Below are positions 18,280 through 29,492 of a stretch of DNA of 64,000 nucleotides, piece by piece. How positions within the stretch are numbered: the stretch's first letter is position 1; each line of letters starts with the position of its first letter. Under the pieces are notes generated by a model that saw only the letters and a list, made by a program, of their open reading frames with translations, was not told the DNA's origin and searched no databases. This DNA is from Alistipes sp. Zagget8 (GTDB lineage Bacteria; Bacteroidota; Bacteroidia; Bacteroidales; Rikenellaceae). The position numbers and the translations under genes were made by a program. The stretch spans positions 310,001 to 374,000 of the forward strand of contig MSHJ01000010.1 of assembly GCA_001941065.1 (NCBI GenBank), given 5' to 3'.

Positions 18280-20907
18280 ATGCAAATCGCCGACAAATAC
18301 GCACCCCAGCAGATCGAATCCAAATGGTACGACTACTGGATCGACCGGGGGATTTTCCACTCGGAACCCGATGAACGCGAACCCTACACGATCGTCATTC
18401 CGCCCCCCAACGTGACGGGCATGCTCCACATGGGGCACATGCTCAACAACACGCTGCAGGACGTGCTGGTGCGCCGCGCACGCATGTCCGGGAAAAACGC
18501 CTGCTGGGTGCCGGGCATGGACCACGCGTCGATCGCGACGGAGGCCAAAGTCGTGGCGATGCTCCACGAAAAGGGCATCGAAAAGGCGTCGCTCACGCGC
18601 GAGGAGTTCCTCCGCTACGCCTGGGAGTGGAAGGAGAAATACGGCGGCATGATTCTCAAACAGCTGCGCAAACTGGGCGCTTCGTGCGACTGGGACCGCA
18701 CGTGCTTCACGATGGACGAGGCCCGCACGGAGAGCGTCCTGAAGGTCTTCTGCGACCTCTACGAAAAGGGCAAAATCTACCGCGGCGTGCGGATGGTCAA
18801 CTGGGACCCCGCGGCGCAGACGGCCCTCTCGGACGAGGAGGTGATCTTCAAGGAGTCGCACGGCAAACTCTACTACCTGCGCTACAAGGTCGAAGGCACC
18901 GACCGGGCGATTATCGTCGCCACGACGCGCCCCGAGACCATTCTGGGCGACACGGCGCTGTGCGTCAACCCCAACGACCCGCGCTATGAGTGGCTGGCGA
19001 AGGACGCCCGCGTCATCGTGCCGCTGGTGGGACGGTCGATTCCCGTGATCCGCGACGAATACGTGGACATCGAGTTCGGAACGGGCGCCCTGAAGGTAAC
19101 TCCGGCCCACGACGTGAACGACTACATGCTGGGTGAGAAATACGGTCTGGAGACCATCGACATCTTCAACGACGACGGCACGATCAACGACAAGGTGGGC
19201 CTCTACGTGGGTCAGGAGCGTTTCGACGTGCGCCGGCAGATCGAAAAGGACCTCGACGCGGCGGGCCTGCTCGAAAAAACCGAAGATTACACCAACAACG
19301 TGGGCTACTCGGAACGCACGGGCGTGGCCATCGAGCCGAAACTCTCGATGCAGTGGTTCCTCTCGATGCAGGAGCTGGCCGAACCCGCGCTGAAGGCCGT
19401 GATGGAGGATGCGATTCGGTTCGTGCCCGAGAAATACAAGAACACCTACCGCCACTGGATGGAGAACATCAAGGACTGGTGCATCTCGCGCCAGCTGTGG
19501 TGGGGACAGCGCATTCCGGCCTGGTATCTGCCCAAAGGCGGATTCGTGGTGGCCCCGACGGCCGAAGAGGCGCTGGAAAAGGCCCGCGCGAAGGCCGGCG
19601 ACGCCTCGCTGCAGCTGACGGACCTGCGGCAAGACGAGGATGTGCTCGACACGTGGTTCTCGTCGTGGTTGTGGCCCATCTCGGTGTTCGACGGCATCCG
19701 CTTCCCGGACAACAGGGAGATCAGCTACTACTACCCCACCAACGATCTGGTGACTGCCCCCGACATCATCTTCTTCTGGGTGGCCCGCATGATCATGACC
19801 GGGTATGAATACCGCGGCGAAAAGCCCTTCGGAAGCGTCTATTTCACGGGCATCGTGCGCGACAAGATCGGCCGCAAGATGTCCAAGCAGCTGGGCAACT
19901 CGCCCGACCCGCTGGACCTGATCGCCCAGTACGGCGCCGACGGCGTGCGTATGGCGATGCTCATCTCGTCGTCGGCCGGCAACGACGTGATGTTCGACGA
20001 AGCGCTCTGCGAGCAGGGCCGCAATTTCGGCAACAAGATATGGAACGCCTACCGTCTCCTGAACGGCTGGACGGTGGACGCTGCGGCAGCACAGAGCGAA
20101 AACAACCGTCTCGCCGTCGCGTGGTTCGAACAGGCGTTGGGCCGCTCGCTGCGGCAAATCGCCGAGGATTTCAAGTCATACCGCATCTCGGAGGCCTTCA
20201 AGGAGGCTTACCGGCTGTTCTGGGACGATTTCAGCGGTCTGTACCTCGAGATGGTGAAGCCCGCCTACGGACAGCCCATCGACGCCCCGACGCTGGAGGC
20301 GACGAAAGGCTGGTTCGACGCCCTGATGCGCGTGCTGCACCCCTTCATGCCGTTCGTCACGGAGGAGATCTGGCAAGACCTCGCGCCCCGCGCCGAGGGA
20401 GCCTCGATCTGCGTGGCGCAGATGCCCGAGCCCGCGGCCGAAGACGCCGCGATGCTGGCACGTTTCGAACTGGCGAAGGAGATCATCACCTCGGTGCGCA
20501 ACATCCGCAACCAGAAGAACCTGCCGCAGAAGGAGGAACTGACGCTGCGGGTGATCGCCGACGAGAACTACCCCGCGGAGTTCGCCCCCGTCGTGATGAA
20601 GATGGCCAACCTCGCGTCCATCGAGACCGTGGCGGAGAAGGACCCGGCGGCTGCGGCGTTCATCGTCAAGACCACCCAGTATTTCGTGCCGATGGCGGGC
20701 AAGATCGACGCCGAAGCCGAGCGCAAAAAACTCACCGACGACCTGGCCTACTACGAGGGATTCCTCGCCTCGGTGATGAAGAAGCTCTCGAACGAACGTT
20801 TCGTCGCCTCGGCGCCCGAAAAGGTCGTGGCCAACGAACGCGCCAAGCAGGCCGACACCGAAGCCAAGATTTCAGCGATCCGCGAGCAGCTCGATGCGCT
20901 GAAATAA
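18280..20907 (+). CDS. valS: valine--tRNA ligase
   Basis: An 875-residue class I synthetase. The HIGH region reads [15 protein letters not shown] (HMGH at 50-53), the editing domain lies around 200-400 ([14 protein letters not shown]), and the KMSKS loop is [15 protein letters not shown] (533-537). A C-terminal tRNA-binding coiled coil is seen around 810-875 ([20 protein letters not shown]). The stop codon lies inside the left arm of an AT-rich inverted repeat. Confidence 0.97.
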   Translation: MQIADKYAPQQIESKWYDYWIDRGIFHSEPDEREPYTIVIPPPNVTGMLHMGHMLNNTLQDVLVRRARMSGKNACWVPGMDHASIATEAKVVAMLHEKGIEKASLTREEFLRYAWEWKEKYGGMILKQLRKLGASCDWDRTCFTMDEARTESVLKVFCDLYEKGKIYRGVRMVNWDPAAQTALSDEEVIFKESHGKLYYLRYKVEGTDRAIIVATTRPETILGDTALCVNPNDPRYEWLAKDARVIVPLVGRSIPVIRDEYVDIEFGTGALKVTPAHDVNDYMLGEKYGLETIDIFNDDGTINDKVGLYVGQERFDVRRQIEKDLDAAGLLEKTEDYTNNVGYSERTGVAIEPKLSMQWFLSMQELAEPALKAVMEDAIRFVPEKYKNTYRHWMENIKDWCISRQLWWGQRIPAWYLPKGGFVVAPTAEEALEKARAKAGDASLQLTDLRQDEDVLDTWFSSWLWPISVFDGIRFPDNREISYYYPTNDLVTAPDIIFFWVARMIMTGYEYRGEKPFGSVYFTGIVRDKIGRKMSKQLGNSPDPLDLIAQYGADGVRMAMLISSSAGNDVMFDEALCEQGRNFGNKIWNAYRLLNGWTVDAAAAQSENNRLAVAWFEQALGRSLRQIAEDFKSYRISEAFKEAYRLFWDDFSGLYLEMVKPAYGQPIDAPTLEATKGWFDALMRVLHPFMPFVTEEIWQDLAPRAEGASICVAQMPEPAAEDAAMLARFELAKEIITSVRNIRNQKNLPQKEELTLRVIADENYPAEFAPVVMKMANLASIETVAEKDPAAAAFIVKTTQYFVPMAGKIDAEAERKKLTDDLAYYEGFLASVMKKLSNERFVASAPEKVVANERAKQADTEAKISAIREQLDALK

Positions 20908-20987
20908 TTAAAAATGAAAAATTAAGAATTAAAAGTTTCCCGAAAAGGACGTTAGACGCCATTTTTAATTTTTCATTCTTAATTATT
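20903..20987. repeat. AT-rich inverted repeat between valS and rnhA
   Basis: Left arm 20903-20926 and right arm 20964-20987, 24 nt each with about two mismatches, separated by 37 nt. The arms are of the AATTAAAAATGAAAAATTAAG type common between Bacteroidales genes. The valS stop is in the left arm, and the right arm ends 13 nt before the rnhA start. Confidence 0.75.
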
Positions 20988-21000
20988 AATTCTTGGAATT

Positions 21001-21465
21001 GTGCCGACAATTACAATCTACACCGACGGCTCGGCCCTCGGGAACCCCGGGCCCGGGGGATACGGCGCGGTGCTCCTCTCGGGGCACCACCGCAAGGAAC
21101 TGTCGCAGGGTTTCCGGCTGACGACCAACAACCGCATGGAGCTGATGGGCGTGTGCGTGGCGCTCGAAACCCTCAAGTTCGAGGGTTCGGACGTCGTGAT
21201 CTACTCCGATTCGAAATACGTCGTCGACGCCGTCACCAAAGGCTGGGTCTTCGGCTGGGTGCGCAAGCAATTCGCCGGCAAGAAGAATCCCGACCTGTGG
21301 ATGCGCTTCCTCAGCGTGTACAACCGCCACAACGTCCGCTTCGTCTGGGTCAAGGGACACGCCGACACGGTGGAGAACAACCGCTGCGACGTGCTGGCCG
21401 TAGCGGCGGCCAACGACCGGGCACACTGGCTGGAAGACACCGGATACAATCCTGCGGAGCGGTAA
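21001..21465 (+). CDS. rnhA: ribonuclease HI
   Basis: A 154-residue endonuclease that cuts RNA in RNA-DNA hybrids. Catalytic residues are visible: Asp9 in TIYTDGSALGNPGPGGYG, Glu47 in NNRMELMG, Asp70 in IYSDSKYVVDAV, and the C-terminal Asp in NNRCDVLA; the His of WVKGHAD is also present. The start is GTG at 21001 (PTITIYTDGS follows); no ATG is available before the first strand. A strong terminator overlaps the stop codon. Confidence 0.95.
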   Translation: MPTITIYTDGSALGNPGPGGYGAVLLSGHHRKELSQGFRLTTNNRMELMGVCVALETLKFEGSDVVIYSDSKYVVDAVTKGWVFGWVRKQFAGKKNPDLWMRFLSVYNRHNVRFVWVKGHADTVENNRCDVLAVAAANDRAHWLEDTGYNPAER

Positions 21466-21494
21466 ACGGAAACGTTGCCGCTCCGTTTTTTTTG
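21455..21494 (+). terminator. intrinsic terminator of rnhA
   Basis: Stem CGGAGCGG (21455-21462) pairs with CCGCTCCG (21478-21485), followed by eight T. The stop codon TAA is in the loop. Confidence 0.82.
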
Positions 21495-21551
21495 CTCCTT
21501 CGGGCGCGAACTTTCGCCGAAATTGCCTGCAAGTTTCGCTTTTCGGGTTAT

Positions 21552-21656
21552 TATTTCTACCTTTGGAGCCGTAACGCCCCCTTTTATCAGTCGCAACCGT
21601 TGGCCGTACCGCCCGCAATCCGGTTTTGGTGCTGTCAATTCTTTTTCATACCTTTG
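21552..21656 (+). repeat. dispersed copy of the 89-bp promoter repeat
   Basis: Shares CTTTTATCAGTCG, GGCCGTACCGCCCGCAATCC and TTTTGG-GC-GTCAATTCTTTTTC with the repeats at 8.4 kb. TACCTTTG occurs at both ends (21558-21565 and 21649-21656), 91 nt apart, so this copy is about one and a fifth units with two -7 elements. It occupies most of the 229-bp space before the ABC transporter gene. Confidence 0.8.
21625..21656 (+). promoter_or_regulatory. ABC transporter promoter supplied by the repeat
   Basis: TTTG (21625-21628), 20-nt gap, TACCTTTG (21649-21656), an exact consensus; the ATG is 38 nt downstream. Confidence 0.72.
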
Positions 21657-21694
21657 TTTCGATTATTGCGTAACCACCAAACCATACGCCCGGA

Positions 21695-23524
21695 ATGTTC
21701 AAGACATATATGCGGCTGTTGGGCTTCGCCCGGCCGATCAAGAAATACGCCGTTCCCTACTTTTTCTACTCCCTTTTCTACGCGCTGTTCAACTCGCTGA
21801 CGTTCATGCTGATCATCCCGATCCTGAACACCATGTTCGACGCGAACTACTCGTTCGAGTATGTCGAGAAACTGCCTCCCCTGGAGCTGAACAAGGAGTA
21901 TCTGGCCACACTCTTCAATTTCACCTATTCGCATATCTTCCAGGAGTATTCCACGCAGAACGTACTGCTGCTGCTGGCCGTGGTGGCCGTCTGCATCAGC
22001 CTGCTGAGCAACCTGTTCCGTTATCTGGGCGCCTGGACCATGGAGAACATGCGCACCCGGACCCTGCAGCGTATGCGCAACGAGATGTTCTCGCGCGTGA
22101 TGGACATGAACGTGGGTTATTTCTCGGACCAGCGCAAAGGCGACATCATCTCGAAAATCACCTCCGACGTGGGCGTCGTGCAGTTCTGCATCACCAACAC
22201 GCTTCAGGTGTCGTTCCGCGAGCCGTTCCTCATCGTCGGCTACATCGTGATGATGGTGGCCATTTCGTGGGAGCTGGCAATCTTCTCGGTGCTGTTCCTC
22301 CCGGTGGTGGCGCTGCTGATCGGCAGCATCGTCAAAAAACTCCGCCACCCGGCACGCACCAACCAGCAGCGCATGGGCGAAATGGTCGCCACGCTCGACG
22401 AATCGCTCGCAGGCATCAAAGTCATCAAGAGCTACAACGCCGTCGAGTACATCAAGCAGAAATACTATGCCATCAGCGCCGACCTGGCGCGGCTGACCCT
22501 CTCGATGGCCCGCCGCCAGCAACTGGCGTCGCCGATGAGCGAATTTCTGGGCATCACGGCCGTGGGCGTGATCCTCGTCTTCGGAGGCTCGCTCGTGGCC
22601 AAGGGGACACTCGATCCCGGCGGATTCATCGCCTTCGTGGCCATCTTCTCGCAGATCACGCGCCCCGTGCGCACCTTTATCGACCAGTTCGCCAACATCA
22701 ACCAGGGCATCGCCGCCGGCGAGCGCATCTTCTCGATCATCGACACGACCCCCGAAATACAGGACGCCCCCGACGCCAAAGAGCTGACGGGCCTGAAGGA
22801 GAAAATCGAATTCTGCGACGTGCATTTCACCTACGACGGTTCGTGCGAGGTGATCGAAGGCGTTTCGTTCGAGATACTCCGCGGGCAGACCGTGGCGCTG
22901 GTGGGTCCCTCGGGCGGCGGCAAGTCGACCCTGAGCGAACTGCTGCCGCGGTTCTACGACCCCACGGCGGGCGACATCCGCATCGACGGCGTCTCGCTGC
23001 GCGACTATACGCAGGAGAGCGTGCGCGAACACATGAGCGTCGTGGCGCAGGACACCGTGCTCTTCAACGACACCATCGAGGGCAACATCGCCATGGGCAA
23101 GCGCGGCGCCACGCACGAAGAGGTGGTCGAGGCGGCGAAGGTCGCCAACGCCGACTGCTTCATCCGCGAAAGCCCCGAGGGCTACGAAACGAACATCGGC
23201 GACCGGGGCGTGAAACTCTCCGGCGGACAGCGTCAGCGGCTTTCGATTGCCCGCGCGGTGCTGAAGAACCCCGACATCCTGATTCTCGACGAGGCCACCT
23301 CGGCCCTCGACACCGAGAGCGAAAAACTCGTGCAGGAGGCCCTCAACAACCTGCTCAAAGGCCGCACGTCGGTGGTCATCGCCCACCGTCTGTCGACCAT
23401 CCACAACGCCGACCAGATCATCGTCGTGGACCACGGACGCATCGCCGAACGGGGCACCCACGCCGAACTGATGGAACGCAACGGCATCTATGCCAAACTG
23501 ATCGAAATGCAGTCCTTCGACTAA
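21695..23524 (+). CDS. ABC exporter, fused permease and ATPase (MsbA-like)
   Basis: A 609-residue half-transporter that works as a homodimer in the inner membrane. Six TM helices (about 20-330) are followed by an ATPase domain with Walker [10 protein letters not shown], signature [14 protein letters not shown] and Walker [13 protein letters not shown]. The fold fits lipid or lipid A-core flippases such as MsbA; nearby lipid A/Kdo genes support but do not prove that role. A long periplasmic loop between TM1 and TM2 (about residues 48-85) is typical of Bacteroidota members. The acetyltransferase gene starts 6 nt after its stop. Confidence 0.92.
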   Translation: MFKTYMRLLGFARPIKKYAVPYFFYSLFYALFNSLTFMLIIPILNTMFDANYSFEYVEKLPPLELNKEYLATLFNFTYSHIFQEYSTQNVLLLLAVVAVCISLLSNLFRYLGAWTMENMRTRTLQRMRNEMFSRVMDMNVGYFSDQRKGDIISKITSDVGVVQFCITNTLQVSFREPFLIVGYIVMMVAISWELAIFSVLFLPVVALLIGSIVKKLRHPARTNQQRMGEMVATLDESLAGIKVIKSYNAVEYIKQKYYAISADLARLTLSMARRQQLASPMSEFLGITAVGVILVFGGSLVAKGTLDPGGFIAFVAIFSQITRPVRTFIDQFANINQGIAAGERIFSIIDTTPEIQDAPDAKELTGLKEKIEFCDVHFTYDGSCEVIEGVSFEILRGQTVALVGPSGGGKSTLSELLPRFYDPTAGDIRIDGVSLRDYTQESVREHMSVVAQDTVLFNDTIEGNIAMGKRGATHEEVVEAAKVANADCFIRESPEGYETNIGDRGVKLSGGQRQRLSIARAVLKNPDILILDEATSALDTESEKLVQEALNNLLKGRTSVVIAHRLSTIHNADQIIVVDHGRIAERGTHAELMERNGIYAKLIEMQSFD

Positions 23525-23530
23525 GGGAAA

Positions 23531-24082
23531 ATGACCGAACGGGAAAAGATGCTCAGCGGGGAGTGGTTCACGCCGCAGGACCCCGAACTCACGGCCATCC
23601 GCGACCGGGCCACCCGTCTCATGCACCGGCTCAACGTCGAGTTGTGCGGCCACGGCGAGGAGTATCGCGCCGCGCTGCGCGAATTGTGCCCCGGCTGCGA
23701 AGGATTCGTCCGCGAACCGTTCCGCTGCGACTACGGCGTCAACATTTCGATCGGCGAAGGCTCCTTCGTCAATTTCGACTGCGTGTTCCTCGACCTGGCG
23801 CCGATACGCATCGGCCGCCACGCGCTCATAGGTCCCAAAGTGCAGCTGCTCACCGCCCTCCACCCGATGGAGGCCTCCGAGCGCCGGACGGGGCTGGAGG
23901 CCGGACGCCCGATCACCGTCGGCGACGACTGCTGGATCGGAGGCGGCGCGATCGTCTGTCCGGGGGTCACGATCGGCGACCGCGCGGTCGTCGGCGCCGG
24001 AGCCGTCGTGACACGCGACGTTCCGGCCGACTCGGTCGCCGCCGGGAACCCGGCCCGCATCCTCCGCAAACTCACGGAATAA
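23531..24082 (+). CDS. sugar O-acetyltransferase (maltose acetyltransferase family)
   Basis: A 183-residue hexapeptide-repeat enzyme. The N-terminal maltose-acetyltransferase helical domain ([20 protein letters not shown]) is followed by left-handed beta-helix turns: INIGEG-like [58 protein letters not shown] and GNPAR. The catalytic His is in LLTALHPM. It probably transfers acetyl from acetyl-CoA to a sugar; the natural acceptor is unknown. It lies 6 nt after the ABC exporter and 11 nt before a histidine kinase, suggesting one transcript. Confidence 0.9.
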   Translation: MTEREKMLSGEWFTPQDPELTAIRDRATRLMHRLNVELCGHGEEYRAALRELCPGCEGFVREPFRCDYGVNISIGEGSFVNFDCVFLDLAPIRIGRHALIGPKVQLLTALHPMEASERRTGLEAGRPITVGDDCWIGGGAIVCPGVTIGDRAVVGAGAVVTRDVPADSVAAGNPARILRKLTE

Positions 24083-24093
24083 ACCCGGCTTCC

Positions 24094-25968
24094 ATGAACG
24101 CAGAACAACATTCCGTTTCGGCCGAACTGCTGCAAAAATCCCTCGACGCCTCGGGCATCGGGTGGTGGCTGCTCGATTTCGACCGCCACGAAATGACCTG
24201 TTCCCGACTGGCAGCCGAACTTTTCGGCGCCGACCGCACCTGCATTTCATTCGCCGATCTCTACCAACTGCCCGGAGAGGAGCACCGGGCACGGATTTAC
24301 ACCCGGTGCGCGGCACTCAAAGTCACCGATTCGCTCGACGAGACATTCGTCACGGCAAACGGGAACAAATGCCTGCAGGTCAAGTCCGTGGAGGTTCGGA
24401 CCGACCCGCGGACAAACATCCGGACAGCCTTCGGAAGCGTGCGCTGCGCCGCGGACGACAGCCCCGAAAGTGCGGAACTGGCCGCCGTCAACCAGAGCTA
24501 CATGGCGACGCAACGCAATTATAGCCACCTCGCACAACTCATCGAACACCTGCCGATCGGCTACATACGCATCAACATCCTGCGCGACAAAACGGGCGAA
24601 GCGGTCGATTACCTGCTCTCGTACATCAACCAGCGGGCCGGTACGATCCTGGGCGTCCACACGCAGGAGTACGCCGGCAAAACAGCCCGTGAAGCAGGGG
24701 AAAACCCGCAGAAAGACATTCCCGTATTAGAGGGCATTCCCTCCCGCTCGTTCAGCGAACATAAGTGGGAAAGCCCCACCGGGTGCATCTGCCGCAGCCT
24801 GATCTACAACACCCCGGGCGACGACGACGAACTGGTCATCCTGCTCGAGGACATCACCGAAGCCACGCACAGCCGGGAACGGCTGGCCGATTTCGAGAAC
24901 CTGTTCAGCCTGATTTCGGATTTCGCACACGTGGGCTGCGTCAGCTACAACCTCTGTACGGGAGCGGGCTACACCAAAGGCCCCTGGGCGGCGAACTACG
25001 GCGAATCGGAAGGGACGCCCGTCTCGGAGATCATCGGAACCTGGCAGCATGTCCATCCCGACGACCGGAAGCGCCTCAAACACCTGCTTGCAGCCCTCGA
25101 ACGCGGGGAGATCCCGTCTTGCACCGACGAGGTGCGCATCATCCGCCCGAACGAACCGGTGCGCTGGCTCATGACCCACGTCCTCTGCCGCGACTACCGT
25201 CCGGAGGAGGGCGTTATCGACCTGGCGTGCGCCAACTACGACATCACCGAACTCAAACGCACCGAAAAGGAGCTGCGCGAAGCGAAGGAACGCGCCGAGG
25301 AGGCCAACAAACTCAAATCGGCGTTTCTGGCCAATATGAGCCACGAAATACGCACGCCGCTGAACGCCATCGTCGGATTCTCGGAACTGCTCGCCCACGA
25401 GCAGGACGCCGGAGCCCGCAGGGAATACTCCGCCATTATCCGGCGCAACAACACGCTGCTGCTGCAGATCATCTCCGACGTGCTCGACCTGGCGCTGATC
25501 GAAGCGGGACGGTCGGAGATCGTCCGCACGGTCTTCGACGCCCGGGATTTCTGTCTCGAAACCGCCGGTATGTTCCGCCCGCAGTGTCCCCCGGCCGTGG
25601 AGCTCCGCGTGGAGGAGGGACTGCCGCCGCTCCCGGTCCCGGGATACCGGCAGGGAGTCACCCGGATCATCGGCAACTACATCCGCAATGCCCTGAAATT
25701 CACGAAAGAAGGATCGGTCACGATCGGATTCCGCGAGATTCCCGATCACATACGTTTCTACGTCCGCGACACGGGCATCGGCATCGCCCCCGAAGATCAG
25801 GAGCGCATCTTCGAACGCTTCGTCAAACTCGACACCTTCACGCAGGGAACCGGTCTCGGGCTCTCGATCTGCAAGTCGATCGCCGAACAGCTGGGCGGGC
25901 GCACCGGCGTCGATTCGGCCCTCGGCGAAGGTTCCTGCTTCTGGCTCGACATTCCCGTCCGGAAATAG
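24094..25968 (+). CDS. soluble PAS-domain sensor histidine kinase
   Basis: A 624-residue kinase without any TM segment or signal peptide, so it senses in the cytoplasm. Three PAS-like regions can be recognised (about 12-120, 145-255 and 265-390), the last ending in a PAC-like strand. HisKA follows with [20 protein letters not shown] (His417), then the HATPase with N box NYIRNALKF (Asn532), DTGIGI (559-564) and GTGLGL (585-590). No response regulator is adjacent and no receiver domain is fused, so it is an orphan. I chose the start at 24094, since the open frame further upstream is only the antisense-like frame of the ABC and acetyltransferase genes. Confidence 0.92.
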   Translation: MNAEQHSVSAELLQKSLDASGIGWWLLDFDRHEMTCSRLAAELFGADRTCISFADLYQLPGEEHRARIYTRCAALKVTDSLDETFVTANGNKCLQVKSVEVRTDPRTNIRTAFGSVRCAADDSPESAELAAVNQSYMATQRNYSHLAQLIEHLPIGYIRINILRDKTGEAVDYLLSYINQRAGTILGVHTQEYAGKTAREAGENPQKDIPVLEGIPSRSFSEHKWESPTGCICRSLIYNTPGDDDELVILLEDITEATHSRERLADFENLFSLISDFAHVGCVSYNLCTGAGYTKGPWAANYGESEGTPVSEIIGTWQHVHPDDRKRLKHLLAALERGEIPSCTDEVRIIRPNEPVRWLMTHVLCRDYRPEEGVIDLACANYDITELKRTEKELREAKERAEEANKLKSAFLANMSHEIRTPLNAIVGFSELLAHEQDAGARREYSAIIRRNNTLLLQIISDVLDLALIEAGRSEIVRTVFDARDFCLETAGMFRPQCPPAVELRVEEGLPPLPVPGYRQGVTRIIGNYIRNALKFTKEGSVTIGFREIPDHIRFYVRDTGIGIAPEDQERIFERFVKLDTFTQGTGLGLSICKSIAEQLGGRTGVDSALGEGSCFWLDIPVRK

Positions 25969-25987
25969 CACCGATTCGCGGTATACG

Positions 25988-26027
25988 ATAATCGGGCTTA
26001 AAAAAGTCCGATTATTAAATCTTTTTT
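25988..26027 (+). terminator. possible terminator after the histidine kinase
   Basis: ATAATCGG (25988-25995) pairs with CCGATTAT (26008-26015), then TAAATCTTTTTT. The stem is short and the T run is 5 nt away, so this is only moderate. Confidence 0.45.
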
Positions 26028-26028
26028 A

Positions 26029-26036
26029 TATCTTTG
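26029..26036 (+). promoter_or_regulatory. candidate -7 element of ileS
   Basis: TATCTTTG fits TAnnTTTG, 39 nt before the ileS ATG. A -33 element is not clear. Confidence 0.45.
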
Positions 26037-26075
26037 CTGCTTGTCAGAAAAACAGCGAAGAAATTTCTTACCGAT

Positions 26076-29000
26076 ATGAAGTTCAAGGAGTATAAAGGCC
26101 TCGACCTGGCCGGCGTAGCCGCCGACGTGCTCGGCGAGTGGGACGCCCGCGACACATTCCACAAAAGCATCGACACCCGCGAGGGGCACCCCGCGTTCGT
26201 ATTCTACGAAGGGCCCCCCTCGGCCAACGGCATGCCGGGCATTCACCACGTCATGGCCCGCACGATCAAGGACATCATCTGCCGCTACAAAACGCAGCAG
26301 GGCTACCTCGTGCACCGCAAAGCCGGATGGGACACCCACGGACTGCCCGTGGAGCTGGGCGTCGAGAAGAAACTCGGCATCACCAAGGAGGACATCGGCA
26401 AGAAGATCACGATCGAGGAGTACAACCGCACGTGCCGCGAGGCGGTGATGGAGTTCACGGGCGCCTGGGAGAACCTCACGCGCAAGATGGGCTACTGGGT
26501 CAATATGGACGATCCGTACATCACCTACGACAACAAATACATCGAGACGCTGTGGTGGCTGCTCAAACAGCTCTTCGACAAGGGGCTGCTCTACAAGGGC
26601 TACACCATCCAGCCCTACTCACCGGCGGCCGGAACGGGTCTCTCGACCCACGAGCTGAACCAGCCGGGCTGTTACCGCGACGTGAAGGACACGACCTGTA
26701 CGTCGCAGTTCCGGGTCGTGCGCGATGCGAAGAGCGAAACGCTGTTCGAAGGGACCGAAGGCGACCTTTATTTCCTCGCCTGGACCACCATGCCGTGGAC
26801 CCTGCCGTCGAACACCGCGCTGGCCGTGGGCCCCGCCATCGAATACGTGCGGGTCAAATGCCGCAATCCCTATACCGACCAACCGCAGACGGTCATCCTG
26901 GCCAAAGACCTCCTGGGCTCCTATTTCACCAAAAAGATGGAGGGGACCTACGAGGTGCTGGAAGGCGTCTGGAAGGGTCCCGAGCTGGAGGGCATCCGTT
27001 ATGAACAGCTGATTCCGTGGGTGAAGCCGATGGGCGACGCGTTCCGCGTGATCGTCGGCGACTACGTGACCACCTCCGACGGTACGGGCATCGTGCACAT
27101 CGCCCCGACGTTCGGCGCCGACGACGACCGCGTGGCGAAAGCCGCAGGCATCGCGCCGCTCTTCATGGTGGACCGCGCCGGCAAGAACCAGCCGATGGTG
27201 GACAAGCAGGGCAAGTTCTTCCTCGTGGAGGACCTCGACCCGGAGTTCGTGAAGACGAACGTCGACGCCGCGAAATACGGGGAGTATGCGGGCCGTTACG
27301 TGAAGAACGCTTACGACGAACGGCTGTGCGACACCGACCCGACGCTCGACATCGACATCTCGGTGATGCTGAAGGCCGAAAACAAGGCGTTCAAAATCGA
27401 GAAGCACACCCACTCCTACCCCCACTGCTGGCGCACGGACAAACCGGTGCTGTATTACCCGCTCGACTCGTGGTTCATCCGCACCACGGCGCTGCGCGAC
27501 AAGATGATCGAACTGAACAAGACAATCCGCTGGAAACCCGAATCGACCGGAACGGGCCGCTTCGGCAAGTGGCTCGAAGGACTGGTGGACTGGAACCTCT
27601 CGCGTTCGCGCTTCTGGGGAACCCCGCTGCCGGTATGGGCCACGGAGGACTACTCGGAGGTGAAATGCATCGGTTCGATCGAGGAGCTGATGGGCGAGAT
27701 CGAGAGGTCGGTTGCCGCGGGCGTGATGAAGGAGAATCCGTACAAAAATTTCAAGGTCGGCGACATGTCGAAGGAGAACTATTCGACAGCGAACATCGAC
27801 CTGCACCGTCCCTATGTGGATTCGATCGTGCTGGTCTCGTCGAAGGGCGAGCCGATGAAGCGCGAATCGGACCTGATCGACGTGTGGTTCGACTCGGGCG
27901 CCATGCCCTATGCGCAGGTGCACTACCCGTTCGAAAACAAGGAGGGCTTCAACGAGGTCTACCCCGCCGATTTCATCGCCGAGGGCGTCGACCAGACGCG
28001 CGGCTGGTTCTTCACGCTGCACGCCATCGCGTCGATGCTGTTCGACTCGGTGGCCTTCAAGAACATCATTTCGAACGGACTGGTGCTGGACAAAAACGGC
28101 AACAAGATGTCCAAACGCCTGGGCAACGCCGTCGATCCGTTCGAGGTACTCGACACCTACGGAGCCGACGCGACGCGCTGGTACATGATCTCCAACTCGC
28201 AGCCGTGGGACAACCTCAAATTCGACAAGGACGGCGTCGATGAAGTGCGCCGCAAGTTCTTCGGAACCCTTTACAATACCTATTCGTTCTTCGCGCTCTA
28301 CGCCAACGTGGACTCGTTCACGGGCAAGGAACCCGAGGTGCCGATGGAGAAACGGCCCGAAATCGACCGCTGGATCATCTCGCTGCTCAACACCCTCGTA
28401 AAAGAGGTGACCGAATCGCTCGAAAACTACGACCCGACCCCGGCGGCCCGCGCCATCCAGGAGTTCGTGGGCGAGAACCTCTCGAACTGGTACGTGCGCC
28501 TCAACCGCAAGCGGTTCTGGGGCGGCGGCATGTCGGAGGACAAACTGGCGGCTTACCAGACGCTCTACACCTGTCTGGAGACCGTCTCGATGCTCGCGGC
28601 GCCCTTCGCGCCGTTCATCTCCGACCGCATCTTCACGGACCTCAACGCCGTGAGCGGCCGTCACGCCGACGAGTCGGTGCACCTCTCGGTCTTCCCGAAG
28701 GCCGACGAACGGCTGATCGACGCCCGGCTGGAGGAGATGATGTCGCTGGCCCAGAAGGTTTCGTCGATGGTGCTGGCCCTGCGCCGCAAAGTCTCGATCA
28801 AGGTGCGCCAGCCGCTGACCAAAATCCTGATTCCGGTGCTCGACCCCGCCATGGCGGAGCGCATCTCGGCGGTGAAGAACCTCATCATGGGAGAGGTCAA
28901 CGTCAAGGACATCGAGCTCATCGAGAAGACCACGGGGCTGATTACCAAGCGCATCAAGCCCAATTTCAAGACCCTCGGCCCGCGGTACGGCAAATACATG

Positions 29001-29471
29001 AAGCAGATAGCCGCCCTCACGGCGGAATTCTCGCAGGAGCGCATCGCCGAGATCGAGGCAGCTCCCGAAACGGTGTTAGACCTCGGCGGGGAGAAGATCG
29101 TCGTGACGCCCGCCGATTTCGAGATCACCTCGGAGGATATGCCCGGATGGCTGGTGGCTTCGGAGGGAAAACTCACCGTGGCGCTCGACATTACAGTCAC
29201 CGGGGAGCTGAAAGCCGAAGGTGTGGCACGCGAGTTGATAAACCGCATCCAGAATATCCGCAAGGACTCCGGATTCGAGGTCACGGACAAAATCCGCGTC
29301 GAGATCGAAGACAAGCCCTGCGTGGCCGACGGCATCGCCCGGTTCGCCGACTACATCGCGTCGCAGACCCTTGCCGTGGAGGTGAAGGCCGCGGCGGAAC
29401 CGGCCGGCGAAGCGGTCGCGGAGACCGATGTCGACGAAGAACCGCTGCGCATCGCGGTGACGCGGATATAG
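26076..29471 (+). CDS. ileS: isoleucine--tRNA ligase
   Basis: A 1131-residue class I synthetase of the longer, eukaryote-like IleS type. The HIGH motif appears in GPPSANGMPGIHHVM (residues 46-60), the editing domain in the TTMPWTLPSNTALAVGP region, and KMSKR at 677-681. The C-terminus has a long domain and a Glu/Ala-rich tail without the zinc-finger cysteines of the E. coli type. Long-type IleS enzymes are often less sensitive to mupirocin (known for the class, not shown here). The start at 26076 (MKFKEYKGLDLAG) is preferred to a Met at 26034. Confidence 0.96.
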   Translation: MKFKEYKGLDLAGVAADVLGEWDARDTFHKSIDTREGHPAFVFYEGPPSANGMPGIHHVMARTIKDIICRYKTQQGYLVHRKAGWDTHGLPVELGVEKKLGITKEDIGKKITIEEYNRTCREAVMEFTGAWENLTRKMGYWVNMDDPYITYDNKYIETLWWLLKQLFDKGLLYKGYTIQPYSPAAGTGLSTHELNQPGCYRDVKDTTCTSQFRVVRDAKSETLFEGTEGDLYFLAWTTMPWTLPSNTALAVGPAIEYVRVKCRNPYTDQPQTVILAKDLLGSYFTKKMEGTYEVLEGVWKGPELEGIRYEQLIPWVKPMGDAFRVIVGDYVTTSDGTGIVHIAPTFGADDDRVAKAAGIAPLFMVDRAGKNQPMVDKQGKFFLVEDLDPEFVKTNVDAAKYGEYAGRYVKNAYDERLCDTDPTLDIDISVMLKAENKAFKIEKHTHSYPHCWRTDKPVLYYPLDSWFIRTTALRDKMIELNKTIRWKPESTGTGRFGKWLEGLVDWNLSRSRFWGTPLPVWATEDYSEVKCIGSIEELMGEIERSVAAGVMKENPYKNFKVGDMSKENYSTANIDLHRPYVDSIVLVSSKGEPMKRESDLIDVWFDSGAMPYAQVHYPFENKEGFNEVYPADFIAEGVDQTRGWFFTLHAIASMLFDSVAFKNIISNGLVLDKNGNKMSKRLGNAVDPFEVLDTYGADATRWYMISNSQPWDNLKFDKDGVDEVRRKFFGTLYNTYSFFALYANVDSFTGKEPEVPMEKRPEIDRWIISLLNTLVKEVTESLENYDPTPAARAIQEFVGENLSNWYVRLNRKRFWGGGMSEDKLAAYQTLYTCLETVSMLAAPFAPFISDRIFTDLNAVSGRHADESVHLSVFPKADERLIDARLEEMMSLAQKVSSMVLALRRKVSIKVRQPLTKILIPVLDPAMAERISAVKNLIMGEVNVKDIELIEKTTGLITKRIKPNFKTLGPRYGKYMKQIAALTAEFSQERIAEIEAAPETVLDLGGEKIVVTPADFEITSEDMPGWLVASEGKLTVALDITVTGELKAEGVARELINRIQNIRKDSGFEVTDKIRVEIEDKPCVADGIARFADYIASQTLAVEVKAAAEPAGEAVAETDVDEEPLRIAVTRI

Positions 29472-29492
29472 CCCCCGATATATCCTGTAAAA

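Noticed and set aside
20040..24093. Long open frames on both strands over valS, rnhA and the ABC exporter
   Set aside because: Frames are open only because of codon bias in the real genes; translations are Arg/Pro-rich without motifs. The histidine kinase start was therefore placed at 24094.
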